Assembly (NCBI RefSeq): GCF_963518785.1 | Contig: NZ_CAUQKJ010000002.1 | Coordinates: 237,020 to 301,019, forward strand | From: an uncultured Campylobacter sp. | Lineage (GTDB): Bacteria > Campylobacterota > Campylobacteria > Campylobacterales > Campylobacteraceae | DNA: 64,000 nucleotides | Direction of reading: 5' to 3' | In this document: piece by piece, positions 1-8,131 of the stretch | How positions within the stretch are numbered: the stretch's first letter is position 1 | Layout of the letters: every line of letters begins with the position of its first letter | Translations under genes and position numbers: made by a program | The notes under the pieces: model-generated | Seen by the model: the letters and a program-made list of their open reading frames with translations, nothing else | Told to the model about the DNA's origin: nothing | Database searches by the model: none

Positions 1-8
1 GAAAAATC

Positions 9-365
9 ATGCAAATCAAAGAAAAAGATGAGCGCGTTAAATATATCCGCGCGTTAGAACGCTTCGTAAAATCCGCCGTAGCACTGCTAAAGCGCGAGGA
101 TTTCGACGCAGGGCTTTTTGCGAAGCGAATAGCTAAAAACTATGAAATTTTATCTAAAGCGACCGCTACAAATCTCGATAGTCCCTACACCAAGGCGCTT
201 GAGAGCTTTGCTAAAAACGTCCTTGATGCTAGCGAGGCAGGACAGATCAGCTATGCTGCGTTTAGATCAGCGCTACAGCATGAAGCAAACGCTTTGCAAA
301 AGCTCAAAAACAATAAGAGCTACAAAAAAGACAAGCACAAAATCGATTTTTTAAAGGATTATTAG
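9..365 (+). CDS. hypothetical protein, 118 aa, upstream of HAD phosphatase
   Basis: Function not recognised. The protein is small, highly charged and predicted mostly helical, with many Lys/Glu/Ala residues and no signal peptide or membrane segment. Its stop codon TAG (363-365) directly abuts the ATG of the HAD phosphatase at 366, and that gene's AAAGGA ribosome site lies inside this gene's last codons. The two are therefore very likely cotranscribed and possibly translationally coupled. Only eight bases precede the start, so its own ribosome site cannot be judged well. That this is a real gene is supported by the tight junction and the length of the frame; a role linked to the phosphatase is only a guess from context. 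Confidence 0.7.
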   Translation: MQIKEKDERVKYIRALERFVKSAVALLKREDFDAGLFAKRIAKNYEILSKATATNLDSPYTKALESFAKNVLDASEAGQISYAAFRSALQHEANALQKLKNNKSYKKDKHKIDFLKDY

Positions 366-1280
366 ATGAAAACCGTGATTTTTGATATGGATGGCACGCT
401 ACTCGACTCCTCGCGCGCGATCGAAATCAGCGTCAATAACACTCGCCGCGAGCTCTACGGCCTAGCGCCGCTACAAAAGAATTTCATCGTCCACACCATC
501 AACGATCCGAACAAAAACGCCTTTTTGGAATTTTATGGCAAAACCGAAGCGAGCGCCGAAGAGCTTGCTTTTTTCGAGAAAGAATTCGTAAGCAATTACC
601 GCAATTTCGCCGTGCTTTACGATGGTATCGAAGATCTTTTGCACTCGTGCAAAAAAGCAGGATTTTTTCTCGCAGTCGCTTCTAATGCACCTTCCTACAC
701 CCTAAGCGCGATCTTAGAAAAAACGGGCGTGCGCAGGCTATTTGATTTGGTCGTAGGCGCGGACGAGCAGATGTCCTCAAAGCCCAACCCTGCGATGCTA
801 CTACACGTAATCGCACGCTCACCGCACAAAAACGCGATTTTTTTGGGCGATAGCAAAAAAGATGAGCTAGCCGCACTCCGTGGCGCGGAATTTTTACAAA
901 ATTTAGAATTTCAAGGCGGCAATGACGGCGAGAGCTTAAATGCTAGCCGCGACACGAGTAGAAAGAATTCCAGCGTTAGCAGCGGAAGCTTAAGCTCTTG
1001 TGGCGAGAATCTTAACGCGGATGAAAAATTCCGCCCTAATGACACAGGTGCTGACGAGGCGGCAACGCTAAGCTTTAAAGGCGCCAAAATTTCCGCAAAA
1101 ACAGAAGCGGCGGAAAGCGTACAAGCTGCGGCAGCGCGATGCTTTCAAGCAAATTTGGCAGATCTAAGAGGCGCAAAACTTGAGTATTTGCAGGTATGCT
1201 GGGGGTTTGGCGAGCCTAGCGAACTAAGCCGCAATGCCCTGAGCATCGCGCAAGCGCGCGAAATCATCGGCGGAATTTAA
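366..1280 (+). CDS. HAD-superfamily hydrolase (phosphoglycolate phosphatase-like) with low-complexity insert
   Basis: The four HAD motifs are visible: the DxD nucleophile motif at residues 7-9 in FDMDGT, Ser106 in the AVASNAPS segment (motif II), Lys139 in SSKPNP (motif III) and GDSKKD at 161-166 (motif IV). This makes it a cytoplasmic phosphomonoesterase of the Gph/PGP type; the substrate cannot be read from sequence. The family is usually about 210-230 residues and this one is 304. The excess is a Ser/Asn/Ala-rich stretch at about residues 177-268, placed after motif IV and before the C-terminal LQVCWGFG segment. That segment resembles the normal family end, so the insert interrupts a conserved fold rather than extending it. 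Translation probably couples to the preceding gene. Confidence 0.85.
   Translation: MKTVIFDMDGTLLDSSRAIEISVNNTRRELYGLAPLQKNFIVHTINDPNKNAFLEFYGKTEASAEELAFFEKEFVSNYRNFAVLYDGIEDLLHSCKKAGFFLAVASNAPSYTLSAILEKTGVRRLFDLVVGADEQMSSKPNPAMLLHVIARSPHKNAIFLGDSKKDELAALRGAEFLQNLEFQGGNDGESLNASRDTSRKNSSVSSGSLSSCGENLNADEKFRPNDTGADEAATLSFKGAKISAKTEAAESVQAAAARCFQANLADLRGAKLEYLQVCWGFGEPSELSRNALSIAQAREIIGGI
894..1169 (+). repeat. in-frame repeat-derived insert in HAD phosphatase
   Basis: About 275 bp inside the HAD phosphatase gene code for a low-complexity peptide absent from usual family members. The DNA carries motifs such as GAATTCCAGC, GAAAAATTCCGCC and AAAATTTCCGC, like the AAATTT-centred repeats of the intergenic spacers in this window. 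The boundaries are judged by eye from where recognisable HAD sequence stops and resumes. Confidence 0.55.
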
Positions 1281-2183
1281 AGCAGCCTGGCTTTTGAGGC
1301 ATAGCTAAATTAAAAGTAGTATCGCAGCAAGGAAAATCACGCTTAACTCTTAAAACGGAGCAAATTTCATCCTCACGCACAACGCAAGCGAGGTCAAATT
1401 TAAAAATAATCCTTGCGCGAAAAATTCCGCCAGCACAAAAACCGAAATTTCATCTGCGCAAGTGGAATTTAAAATTTTAAAAGTAGCTTTTGTGGTGCGC
1501 GATTTCATCTGCGCGAAAAATGAAATTCTATCTGTAAAAGGTGGCGGAATTTTAAAAATTTAAAGACGCCCTCTCGCGGCTTAATTTAAAATTTGCCTCG
1601 AAAGCCAGACTTAAAATTTAATACCAAACGCGATTTTAGCATTCTACCGCATCCATGAAATTTCAAATTCTCGCAAAGTGGCGGAATTTTAAAATTTTAA
1701 AAAGCCTGATCTGTGTTATACACACGATTAGATTTTGTGAGAATAGAATTTATCCGCTGTGCAGAAATCAAAATTTTACCGCACAAGCAAAGCTAAAATC
1801 CTCTCCACCTGCGCAAAATTCAAGAATTTTAGCGCTCAAACAAAGTGGAATTTTATCCGCTCACGCGAAATCTAAAATTTCACTCGCGCCACAAAATTTT
1901 AAAATTTCCGCAAAAATCAAGCCGCTTATCTGTAAAATTTAAAATTCCGCCTATCTGCAAAGCTTCGCGTTTAATCCGCCAGGCGACCAAGATTAAATTT
2001 TTAAATTCCGCTCGCTCTGTCTATCTCGCAAATAAGTAAAATTTTAAAATTGCGAAATCTAAAGCCCAAAATCCAGCGCTTAAGCTTAAAATTTACCGCA
2101 CGCAAGCGCAAAATCTGTGCAATCGCTCCTGTTTAAAACCCCCGATAGTTTGTCGCGCCCTAACCTAAATTAAATTTTACATT
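1281..2183. repeat. intergenic array of AAATTT-centred repeats
   Basis: About 900 bp without a credible gene. The stretch is dominated by AAATTTTAAAATT-like AT palindromes every 20-40 bp, separated by GC-richer spacers such as GCGGAATTTT and CCGCGCAAAA (for example near 1465, 1550, 1685, 1780, 1905 and 1935). Two short open frames inside (1655-1942 and 1845-2039) have the skewed Lys/Ile/Phe/Ser content expected from translating the repeat, and no ribosome sites, so they are not called. No CRISPR-like exact repeats and no tRNA were seen. Confidence 0.6.
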
Positions 2184-2192
2184 TGCTATAAT
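2184..2192 (+). promoter_or_regulatory. extended -10 promoter of the DUF2018-polyprenyl synthase-hemA-proS cluster
   Basis: TATAAT at 2187-2192 is preceded by TGC, giving an extended -10 (TGCTATAAT). The region 17 bp upstream (CCTAAA) is a poor -35, as is common for sigma-70 promoters in Campylobacter. It lies about 20 bp before the first ATG, giving a very short leader. Confidence 0.6.
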
Positions 2193-2214
2193 CGCGAAAT
2201 TTTAAGGAAGGTAA

Positions 2215-2460
2215 ATGGATATTTTTGAAGGTAGCCCAAGAGAGAAATTCTTTGAAATTTTATCCGCTGCAAGCCCTACTTTGGTGCAAAACGAAATCGA
2301 AGAAGCTCTAATCCGCCTCATCGCCTGTGAGCGGCTCTGCGAAGCGCGCGGCATTAGCGAGCGCGAGATCGAAAGCTTCATCGCGCAGCAGGATCTACAA
2401 GACGAGCTAAACGACAAATTTTTGCAAATAAGCGGAAATATCCTAAGCAACGACGAGTAA
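2215..2460 (+). CDS. DUF2018 family protein
   Basis: Small acidic, helical protein of 81 residues without signal peptide or membrane segment. It resembles the DUF2018 family, which is confined to Campylobacterota and has no assigned biochemical function. The ATG at 2215 has a strong ribosome site, AAGGAAGG, a few bases upstream. Its TAA (2458-2460) is one base away from the ATG of the polyprenyl synthase at 2462, so the two are cotranscribed. The order DUF2018, polyprenyl synthase, hemA, proS agrees with my recollection of the C. jejuni locus, which supports the family call. The role is unknown. Confidence 0.8.
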   Translation: MDIFEGSPREKFFEILSAASPTLVQNEIEEALIRLIACERLCEARGISEREIESFIAQQDLQDELNDKFLQISGNILSNDE

Positions 2461-2461
2461 A

Positions 2462-3454
2462 ATGCTAGATCAAATTGATTTAATTATGAAAAGTTTCATC
2501 GCAGACTGCGGATATGAGCCCGCTAGCGAGATGTTTGATAGGCTAAGCCCCGGCAAAAAACTACGCTCCAAACTGCTGTTAAACATCGCGCAAAAGGATG
2601 AAAAATCGCTGCGTCTGTGCGCGATCATCGAGCTCATTCAAGCTGCGAGCCTGCTGCACGACGACGTCATCGACGAAAGCTCGGTGCGACGCGGCAAGCC
2701 CTCGATAAACGCCACCTACGGCTCCAAAAACGCCGTGATGCTGGGCGATATACTCTATTCCAAGGCATACTTCGAGCTTAGCAAATTTGAAAGCCGCATC
2801 GCCGCCGCGCTTTCGGGCGCCGTCACGAAGCTGGCCGTGGGCGAGCTGATGGATGTGAGCCTAAGCGACGATTTCAACGACGATGCGAGCAAATATCTGC
2901 AGATGATCTATCTAAAAACCTCCGCTCTCATAGAAGAGGTCGCGCGCTGCGGGGCGTTTTTAAAATTCGGCGGCGCAGAAAATCGCGGCGAAATTTCAGA
3001 TATGAGCTGCGCAAAAAACGAGGGCGAAATTCCAAGCGCCGCGAAAGATCATGATAAAATTTCAAGCGCGAGCGTAAAATTCGGCGAATACGGCAAAAAC
3101 CTTGGGCTTGCCTTTCAGATCATCGACGACATCTTAGATGTGACGCAAAGCTCAGAAGCGCTGGGTAAGCCGAGCCTGAGCGATTTTGCGGAGGGCAAAA
3201 CCACCCTGCCCTACATCTATTTATACGAAAATTTAAATGATTCCGAGCGGCAAAAGCTAAAATCGTTTTTTAAAAAACAGCTGCGCCAGAGCGAAATTTC
3301 ATGGATCAAAGCGAAGCTTAGCGAGCACGGCATCATCGAGCGCTGTATAAACGAAGCTCGCGCCTACGGGCAGAAGGCACTCGAAGCCGTGGCGGAATTT
3401 AAAAACGACAAGCTGGAGCAAATCGTGCGAGATATGATAGATAGGGAGTTTTGA
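2462..3454 (+). CDS. polyprenyl diphosphate synthase (trans-isoprenyl diphosphate synthase)
   Basis: Condenses isopentenyl diphosphate onto an allylic primer to make the long polyprenyl chain, probably for the menaquinone side chain. Both aspartate-rich motifs that bind Mg-diphosphate are present: DDVID at residues 67-71 and DDILD at 222-226. The GKKLRSKLL region near 31-39 binds the diphosphate of IPP. The protein has 330 residues, against about 300 in relatives; the extra length is a low-complexity segment at about 171-205, lying just ahead of the second Asp-rich motif. The stop TGA (3452-3454) overlaps the hemA ATG (3454-3456) by one base. Chain length (octaprenyl or other) cannot be decided from sequence. 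Confidence 0.9.
   Translation: MLDQIDLIMKSFIADCGYEPASEMFDRLSPGKKLRSKLLLNIAQKDEKSLRLCAIIELIQAASLLHDDVIDESSVRRGKPSINATYGSKNAVMLGDILYSKAYFELSKFESRIAAALSGAVTKLAVGELMDVSLSDDFNDDASKYLQMIYLKTSALIEEVARCGAFLKFGGAENRGEISDMSCAKNEGEIPSAAKDHDKISSASVKFGEYGKNLGLAFQIIDDILDVTQSSEALGKPSLSDFAEGKTTLPYIYLYENLNDSERQKLKSFFKKQLRQSEISWIKAKLSEHGIIERCINEARAYGQKALEAVAEFKNDKLEQIVRDMIDREF
2972..3076 (+). repeat. in-frame repeat-derived insert in polyprenyl synthase
   Basis: About 105 bp encode residues 171-205, rich in Glu, Ser, Lys and Asn. Within it GGCGAAATTTCAG, GGCGAAATTCCAAGCGC and ATAAAATTTCAAGCGC follow each other at roughly 40-50 bp spacing, the same AAATTT/GC pattern as in the neighbouring intergenic spacer. 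The insert lies between two well-conserved helices of the enzyme. Confidence 0.55.
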
Positions 3455-5010
3455 TGGCGTATATGAGCGTGAGCTTCACCCACAAAAACACGGATATCAC
3501 GGTTCGCGAGAAACTTTCGTTTTCAAACGATGTGCGCAAGAAAGAAATTTTGCGCCTTTTGGCTTCGAACTCCGCGATAGAGGAGTGTTTGGTGCTTAGC
3601 ACCTGCAACCGAGTAGAAATTTTTACCGTCGTAAGCGACTTTGATGAAGCGCAAAAGTTCGTGCTTTTGGCACTTTCGCGCATTAGCGGCGTGAGCTTTG
3701 AAGAGCTGCAAAACCTAGCCGACATATATGAGGATCGTGGCGCGATACACCATCTTTTCGCCGTCGCAGCATCTCTTGATAGCCTCGTAGTGGGCGAAAC
3801 ACAGATCGTAGGCCAACTCAAAGACGCCTATAAATTCGCAATGCAAAACGCTCGCGCCGGCGCTCAAATCGCAAAAGCCATAGATGAAGCGCTAAAATGT
3901 GCGGCGCGCATCCGCAATCAAACCGAAATTTCAAAAAACCCGATCTCGGTCTCAAGCGTCGCCGTAGCGATGGCAAAGGACAGACTGGGCTCCTTGCAAG
4001 GCGCGGACGCCGTAGTAGTGGGCGCGGGAGAGATGAGCGAGCTAGCGTGCAAACACCTGCTCGCAAACGGCGCGAATATCACGATCTTAAATCGAAATTT
4101 AGCCGGTGCGCAGAGGCTAGCCGCCTCGTTGCTTGGCGAGAATTCCTTGGATGCGAAAAATTGCGCGGATGAAAATCCCGGTGCAGGAAAAAATTCAGAC
4201 GACTTGAATTCCGGAAATGTCGCGAATTTCGCGGGCGAAAATCCCGCGCAAAAACAAAATTCCAAAGACAGCGTAAATTTTAATAAAAAGATTTTCGCAG
4301 ACGGCAATGAATCTCGCATAGCAGGCGAAAATCCCAAGGACGATAAAAATTCCACCGCCTTCGCGAATTCTGCCGCGCAGGCACAATCCCGCATCAAAAT
4401 CGATAGTCTTGATAATCTCAAAAAATACCTAAACGTAAATAGCCTATTTTTCAGCGCTACGGGCTCGCAAGAGCCGATCATTACCGATAGTTTGCTTGAG
4501 CCCAAAAGCTTTAAACGATATTTTTTCGATATCGCCGTGCCGCGCGACGTAGAGCTTAGCCAAAGCGAGGACGTCGAGGTTTACAGCGTCGATGATCTGG
4601 AGGAGATCGTAAAGAAAAATTTGCTGCTTCGCGAGGAGCAGGCGCAGATCGCTTACTCGATCGTAGCAAAATGCACGAATGAATTTTTCAAATGGCTGAG
4701 AGCGGCGGCATCCACGCCTATCATCAAGGCTTTGCGCCAAAGCGCGAAACAAGTAGCCGAGATAGAGCTAGCCAAAGCGCTTAAAAAGGGCTATCTAAAG
4801 CACAGCGATGCAGAGGAGGCGCGCAAGCTGATCCATCAGGTTTTTAAAGCGTTTCTGCACGCTCCGACGGTAAATTTGAAAAACCTTGGCGAAACGGACG
4901 ATGCAGACGGCGTAGTAAATACGCTGGTCGAAATTTTTGAACTGCAAGAAAACTACGAAAAATTTTTAAATCAAGAAAATGAGAAAAAGGACAAACAAAA
5001 TGAAATTTAG
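3454..5010 (+). CDS. hemA: glutamyl-tRNA reductase with 84-residue insert
   Basis: First committed step of C5-pathway tetrapyrrole synthesis: reduces glutamyl-tRNA(Glu) with NADPH to glutamate-1-semialdehyde in the cytoplasm. The catalytic Cys lies in STCNRVE (Cys51), the conserved VVGETQIVGQ follows at about 112-121, and the NADPH-binding VVVGAGEMSEL motif is at about 187-197. The ATG at 3454 is preferred to the upstream TTG at 3451 because it overlaps the previous stop (TGATG) and has GGGAG just upstream. At 518 residues it exceeds the roughly 430 of Campylobacter HemA. The excess is at about residues 228-311, inside the NADPH domain, and carries three copies of an ENP motif (once DENP, twice GENP). 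Downstream it overlaps proS by 11 bp. Confidence 0.93.
   Translation: MAYMSVSFTHKNTDITVREKLSFSNDVRKKEILRLLASNSAIEECLVLSTCNRVEIFTVVSDFDEAQKFVLLALSRISGVSFEELQNLADIYEDRGAIHHLFAVAASLDSLVVGETQIVGQLKDAYKFAMQNARAGAQIAKAIDEALKCAARIRNQTEISKNPISVSSVAVAMAKDRLGSLQGADAVVVGAGEMSELACKHLLANGANITILNRNLAGAQRLAASLLGENSLDAKNCADENPGAGKNSDDLNSGNVANFAGENPAQKQNSKDSVNFNKKIFADGNESRIAGENPKDDKNSTAFANSAAQAQSRIKIDSLDNLKKYLNVNSLFFSATGSQEPIITDSLLEPKSFKRYFFDIAVPRDVELSQSEDVEVYSVDDLEEIVKKNLLLREEQAQIAYSIVAKCTNEFFKWLRAAASTPIIKALRQSAKQVAEIELAKALKKGYLKHSDAEEARKLIHQVFKAFLHAPTVNLKNLGETDDADGVVNTLVEIFELQENYEKFLNQENEKKDKQNEI
4135..4386 (+). repeat. in-frame repeat-derived insert in hemA
   Basis: About 250 bp code for an Asn/Ser/Asp/Gly/Lys-rich peptide between the Rossmann-fold strand ending TILNRN and the segment beginning IDSLDNL. 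Three near-copies of a G(G/A)(C/T)GAAAATCCC core occur (about 4168, 4236 and 4325), each followed within 20-40 bp by AAAATTC or AATTCC. The reading frame stays open throughout, so length seems constrained to multiples of three. Confidence 0.6.
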
Positions 5011-6718
5011 CAAGCTTTTCGCTCCGAGCCTAAAAGAGGCCCCCAGAGACGCGGTACTACCTAGCCACGCGCTTTTGATCCGCGCGGGATTTATCGAGCA
5101 GCTTGGCAGCGGGCTTTATAATTTTTTGCCGCTAGGCAAGATAGTGCTAGAGCGGATCTGTGCCGTCATCAGACAGGAGATGGATGCCGCGGGCGCGCAG
5201 GAGGTCTCTTTTAGCGTCGTGACGTCCGCGGATGCGTGGAAAAAAAGCGGCCGCTACGCCAAATACGGCAAGGAGCTGCTGCGCTTCAAAGATCGCAAGG
5301 ATAACGACTTCGTGCTAAGCCCAACTAACGAGGAAGCGGCGGTTTTGATGATCGCGGATAAGATCACGAGCTACAAGCAGCTGCCGCTAAATATCTATCA
5401 GATCAATACGAAATTCCGCGACGAGGCGCGCCCTCGCTTTGGGCTTCTGCGCGGTCGCGAGTTTACGATGAAGGACGCCTATAGCTTCCACGCGGACGCT
5501 GCGGATATGAAGCGCGAGTTTGAGGTGATGAGGCAGGCGTACTCGCGGATTTTTACGCGACTGGGGTTAAATTTCCGCGCGGTTGATGCGGACAGCGGCG
5601 CGATCGGCGGCAGCGGCAGCAAGGAGTTTATGGTGCTAGCGGATAACGGCGAGGACGATATCGTCGTGTGCAAGCGCTGCGAGTATGCCGCAAACATCGA
5701 GGCTGCGCGCCGCGCGCCAAAAACCACGAACGCCGCCGCGCCCGAAACCGATGGCATGATGAAATTTAAAACCCCTGCGATGAAAACGATCGATGCGGTG
5801 GCAGAATTTTTCAAAGTGGATAAATTCTACACCATCAAGGCGGTGATCAAAAAAGCGCTATACGAGGATCGCAGCGAGATCGTAGCGTTTTTTATCCGCG
5901 GCTGCGACGAGCTGCAAGAGACCAAGGCGCAAAACGCCTGCGGCGCGCTTGAGCTAGTCGATGCTAGCGAAGAAGAGATCGCGCGAACGGGCTTTACGGC
6001 GGGCTTTTGCGGACCTTTCGGGCTCGGCGAGGGAGTGAAATTTTACATCGACGCCGAGCTAAAAGGAGCGCGCGAGATGATCGCAGGCGCGAACGAGCCG
6101 GATTACCACTACGTGGGCGCAAGCGTGATAAATTTTAACGAATCGCGCTTTGCGGATCTCGCGGCCGTGGGCGCGGGCGACGCATGTCCGTGCTGCGGCG
6201 GCGAGCTTGGCATCACGAAGGGCATCGAGGTGGGTCATATCTTTCAGCTCGGCACGCGCTATTCAGAGCCGATGGGAGCGCGATTTTTGGATGCAAACGG
6301 CAAGGCTCGTGCGTTTTACATGGGCTGCTACGGCATCGGCGCAAGCCGCCTTATCGCCGTGGCGATCGAAAGCAGCCATGACGAGAAAGGCTGCGTGTGG
6401 CCGCGCGAGCTGGCGCCTTTCGAGCTTGAGATCATCATCTCAAATCACAAAGACGCGGCGGCGGTAGAATTTGCCGAAAAATTATACGAGCAGTGCCGCG
6501 AGCGCGGCATCCGCGTGCTGCTCGACGATCGCGCGGAGCGCTTCGGAGTGAAGATGAACGACTTCGAGCTAATGGGCTTTCCGTACGCCGTGCTCGTGGG
6601 CAAAGCCCTAACAGAGGGAAGCGTCGAGTTCATCACCCGCGCAGGCCTAAAGCGGCAGAGCGTAAGCGCTGATGAAATTTTAAGCTTTATCGAGAGGAAA
6701 TTAATCGAGAAAAATTAA
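5000..6718 (+). CDS. proS: prolyl-tRNA synthetase
   Basis: Class II aminoacyl-tRNA synthetase that charges tRNA(Pro). The bacterial ProS architecture is visible: an N-terminal catalytic part with motif 2 (FRDEARPRFGLLRGREF, about residues 136-152), an inserted YbaK-like editing domain (about 225-385), motif 3 (CYGIGASRL) and a C-terminal anticodon-binding domain. The 572-residue length matches Campylobacter ProS. The ATG at 5000 is chosen because AAGGA lies 10 bases upstream and the protein then begins MKFSKLFAPS; the longer frame from 4979 would add seven poorly conserved residues. The start lies within the last 11 bp of hemA, so the two are likely translationally coupled. An 11-bp hairpin follows the stop. 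Confidence 0.95.
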   Translation: MKFSKLFAPSLKEAPRDAVLPSHALLIRAGFIEQLGSGLYNFLPLGKIVLERICAVIRQEMDAAGAQEVSFSVVTSADAWKKSGRYAKYGKELLRFKDRKDNDFVLSPTNEEAAVLMIADKITSYKQLPLNIYQINTKFRDEARPRFGLLRGREFTMKDAYSFHADAADMKREFEVMRQAYSRIFTRLGLNFRAVDADSGAIGGSGSKEFMVLADNGEDDIVVCKRCEYAANIEAARRAPKTTNAAAPETDGMMKFKTPAMKTIDAVAEFFKVDKFYTIKAVIKKALYEDRSEIVAFFIRGCDELQETKAQNACGALELVDASEEEIARTGFTAGFCGPFGLGEGVKFYIDAELKGAREMIAGANEPDYHYVGASVINFNESRFADLAAVGAGDACPCCGGELGITKGIEVGHIFQLGTRYSEPMGARFLDANGKARAFYMGCYGIGASRLIAVAIESSHDEKGCVWPRELAPFELEIIISNHKDAAAVEFAEKLYEQCRERGIRVLLDDRAERFGVKMNDFELMGFPYAVLVGKALTEGSVEFITRAGLKRQSVSADEILSFIERKLIEKN

Positions 6719-7350
6719 GAAGCGCATGAAATTTAGCCCTAAATCTGGGCTAAATTTTATAATAAAAAAGTAGGTTCTCTCTTTAAATTTGTCGCTTTGG
6801 TCGTGCCTTCCAAATATCTGCGTAGAGTGATACTCAATTGCTCATTTGCCTCCGGCTTTTAAACTTTTTGGAAGCCCTATCGGTATGCGGCTCTCTAAAC
6901 TAGCTCGACCGGCTTTGACCGAGCGGGCATTTAATTTCTAGCTTTATCGACCTCTATACGTGCCTATCGGTGCAAATTTCAGCGCATCCATCGACGCCGA
7001 CTACCTCTATCCATATCTGACTGCAAAATTGCAAGCATCACTTAAAATCTACATTTACAAAGCTTGCACGGCCCGCATCTAAAAGCACGGGCCATATCGC
7101 CTCAATCAAGACGCTGCGAGGAGCAAATCGGAGAATTTAGAAAGACGGCCGCAATTAAGCTCTTTTGCTCCAAAGAAATTAAACCGCAGATCAAATCTAG
7201 CGGTAGCGCGCCGCGAAACACAACGGGAAAATTTATGCTACGTACGTATTTTAAGCTTGCAGGCAAAACTACAGGAGCGTTAAATTTAGCGCTCGCGGCG
7301 GTAAAATTTAGCCCTGCGCCCGCCGCGAGGTAGAATTTTAGCTTTATAAT
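6719..7350. other. intergenic spacer, no gene recognised
   Basis: About 630 bp. The first 40 bp hold the terminator hairpin described separately. The rest shows a few AAATTT cores at its edges, while 6790-7050 is unusually poor in them and could be a decayed gene. No frame on either strand gave a recognisable protein; the 89-codon frame at 7064-7333 lacks a ribosome site and has no family resemblance. Confidence 0.4.
6729..6758 (+). terminator. hairpin terminator after proS
   Basis: AAATTTAGCCC (6729-6739) and GGGCTAAATTT (6747-6757) form a perfect 11-bp stem with a 7-base loop, followed by a short T run. It starts 10 bases after the proS stop and probably ends the transcript begun before DUF2018. 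Confidence 0.7.
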
Positions 7351-7989
7351 TTACTTCGAAAGACTTTGCAGCCACCTTTTAGCCGCATCCGCAGCCGCTA
7401 TCAAACCGCCGCACATCATTATCAGATCCTTTATCACCAGCCTACCTGCGCCCGAGAGATACGGGAAGCCGTGGTTCGGGCTCTCTGTTATGCCGAGGGC
7501 GGGATTGCCCAAATTTGGCACCCAGGTTTCGGGCGTCGTTATCAAAAACGATAGCGTAACGATAGCCATACCGAAAGTCAAAAGTCCGCCTACGACGCCA
7601 ATTTTAGGGAACCATATGCCAAGCAGCATCAAGATGCCGATCGAGCAAATAGTCGCGCCGATAATGTAAGAAGCCGTATAGGTGCCGTTTGATTTATGCC
7701 ATTTGATATTATCCGGCACAACTAAGCCTTCGGGGTTTTTGTGCAGATTATACTCTGCGACCATTTTGCCCTTGCCGTTATCGACTACGTCTTTATTTTT
7801 CATCAGATAGCTGAAAAACGGGCTATTCGTGACGAAGGGCACGATGCCGTCCGCTTCATACTGCACGACTTTTAGGCCGCCTATCCAGATCATGACGACG
7901 AAAATTGCAAACCTTATACAATTTACAAATATGCTTTGCGAATTGGACAGGCAATTAAGCACCTTATATAGGAGGGAATTTTGATCCAT
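7351..7989 (-). CDS. YkgB/RclC-family (DUF417) inner-membrane protein
   Basis: Predicted four-helix integral membrane protein of 212 residues. The segments FVVMIWIGGLKVVQYEADGI near the N-terminus, GATICSIGILMLLGIW, GVVGGLLTFGMAIVTLSFL and the C-terminal KDLIMMCGGLI fit the DUF417 family. In E. coli the homologue RclC belongs to the reactive-chlorine resistance regulon; the biochemical role is unknown. The start at 7989 is chosen over 8031 because AAAGGAAA sits just upstream and the protein then starts MDQNSLLYK. No rclA or rclB neighbour is present. An oxidative-stress role here is inference from the family. Confidence 0.8.
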   Translation of the reverse strand: MDQNSLLYKVLNCLSNSQSIFVNCIRFAIFVVMIWIGGLKVVQYEADGIVPFVTNSPFFSYLMKNKDVVDNGKGKMVAEYNLHKNPEGLVVPDNIKWHKSNGTYTASYIIGATICSIGILMLLGIWFPKIGVVGGLLTFGMAIVTLSFLITTPETWVPNLGNPALGITESPNHGFPYLSGAGRLVIKDLIMMCGGLIAAADAAKRWLQSLSK

Positions 7990-8021
7990 CTGTGTTTCCT
8001 TTGCGGTAAAATTGATGCGAT

Positions 8022-8051
8022 AGTTTATCAAAAGAAGGTTAAATAAGTCAA
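8022..8051 (-). promoter_or_regulatory. probable sigma-70 promoter of the YkgB/RclC-family gene
   Basis: On the minus strand TTGACT (8051-8046) and TAAACT (8027-8022) are 18 bp apart, about 35 bp before the ATG at 7989. A 7-bp inverted repeat (AAGATCT at 8112-8118, AGATCTT at 8125-8131) lies upstream and could be a regulator site. Confidence 0.45.
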
Positions 8052-8131
8052 TAGTTTTTATAAAATAATACTAATATTGTTTTAAAAAATTTTATCAAGT
8101 GAATATAATTTAAGATCTATTTGCAGATCTT

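Noticed and set aside
1655..2039. Two overlapping plus-strand open frames (95 and 64 codons)
   Set aside because: They are translations of the AAATTT repeat with skewed Lys/Ile/Phe content and no ribosome site.
4979..4999. Earlier start for proS
   Set aside because: It would precede the well-placed AAGGA/ATG at 5000 and add residues not expected for ProS.
7064..7333. 89-codon plus-strand frame
   Set aside because: No ribosome site, no family resemblance and atypical composition.
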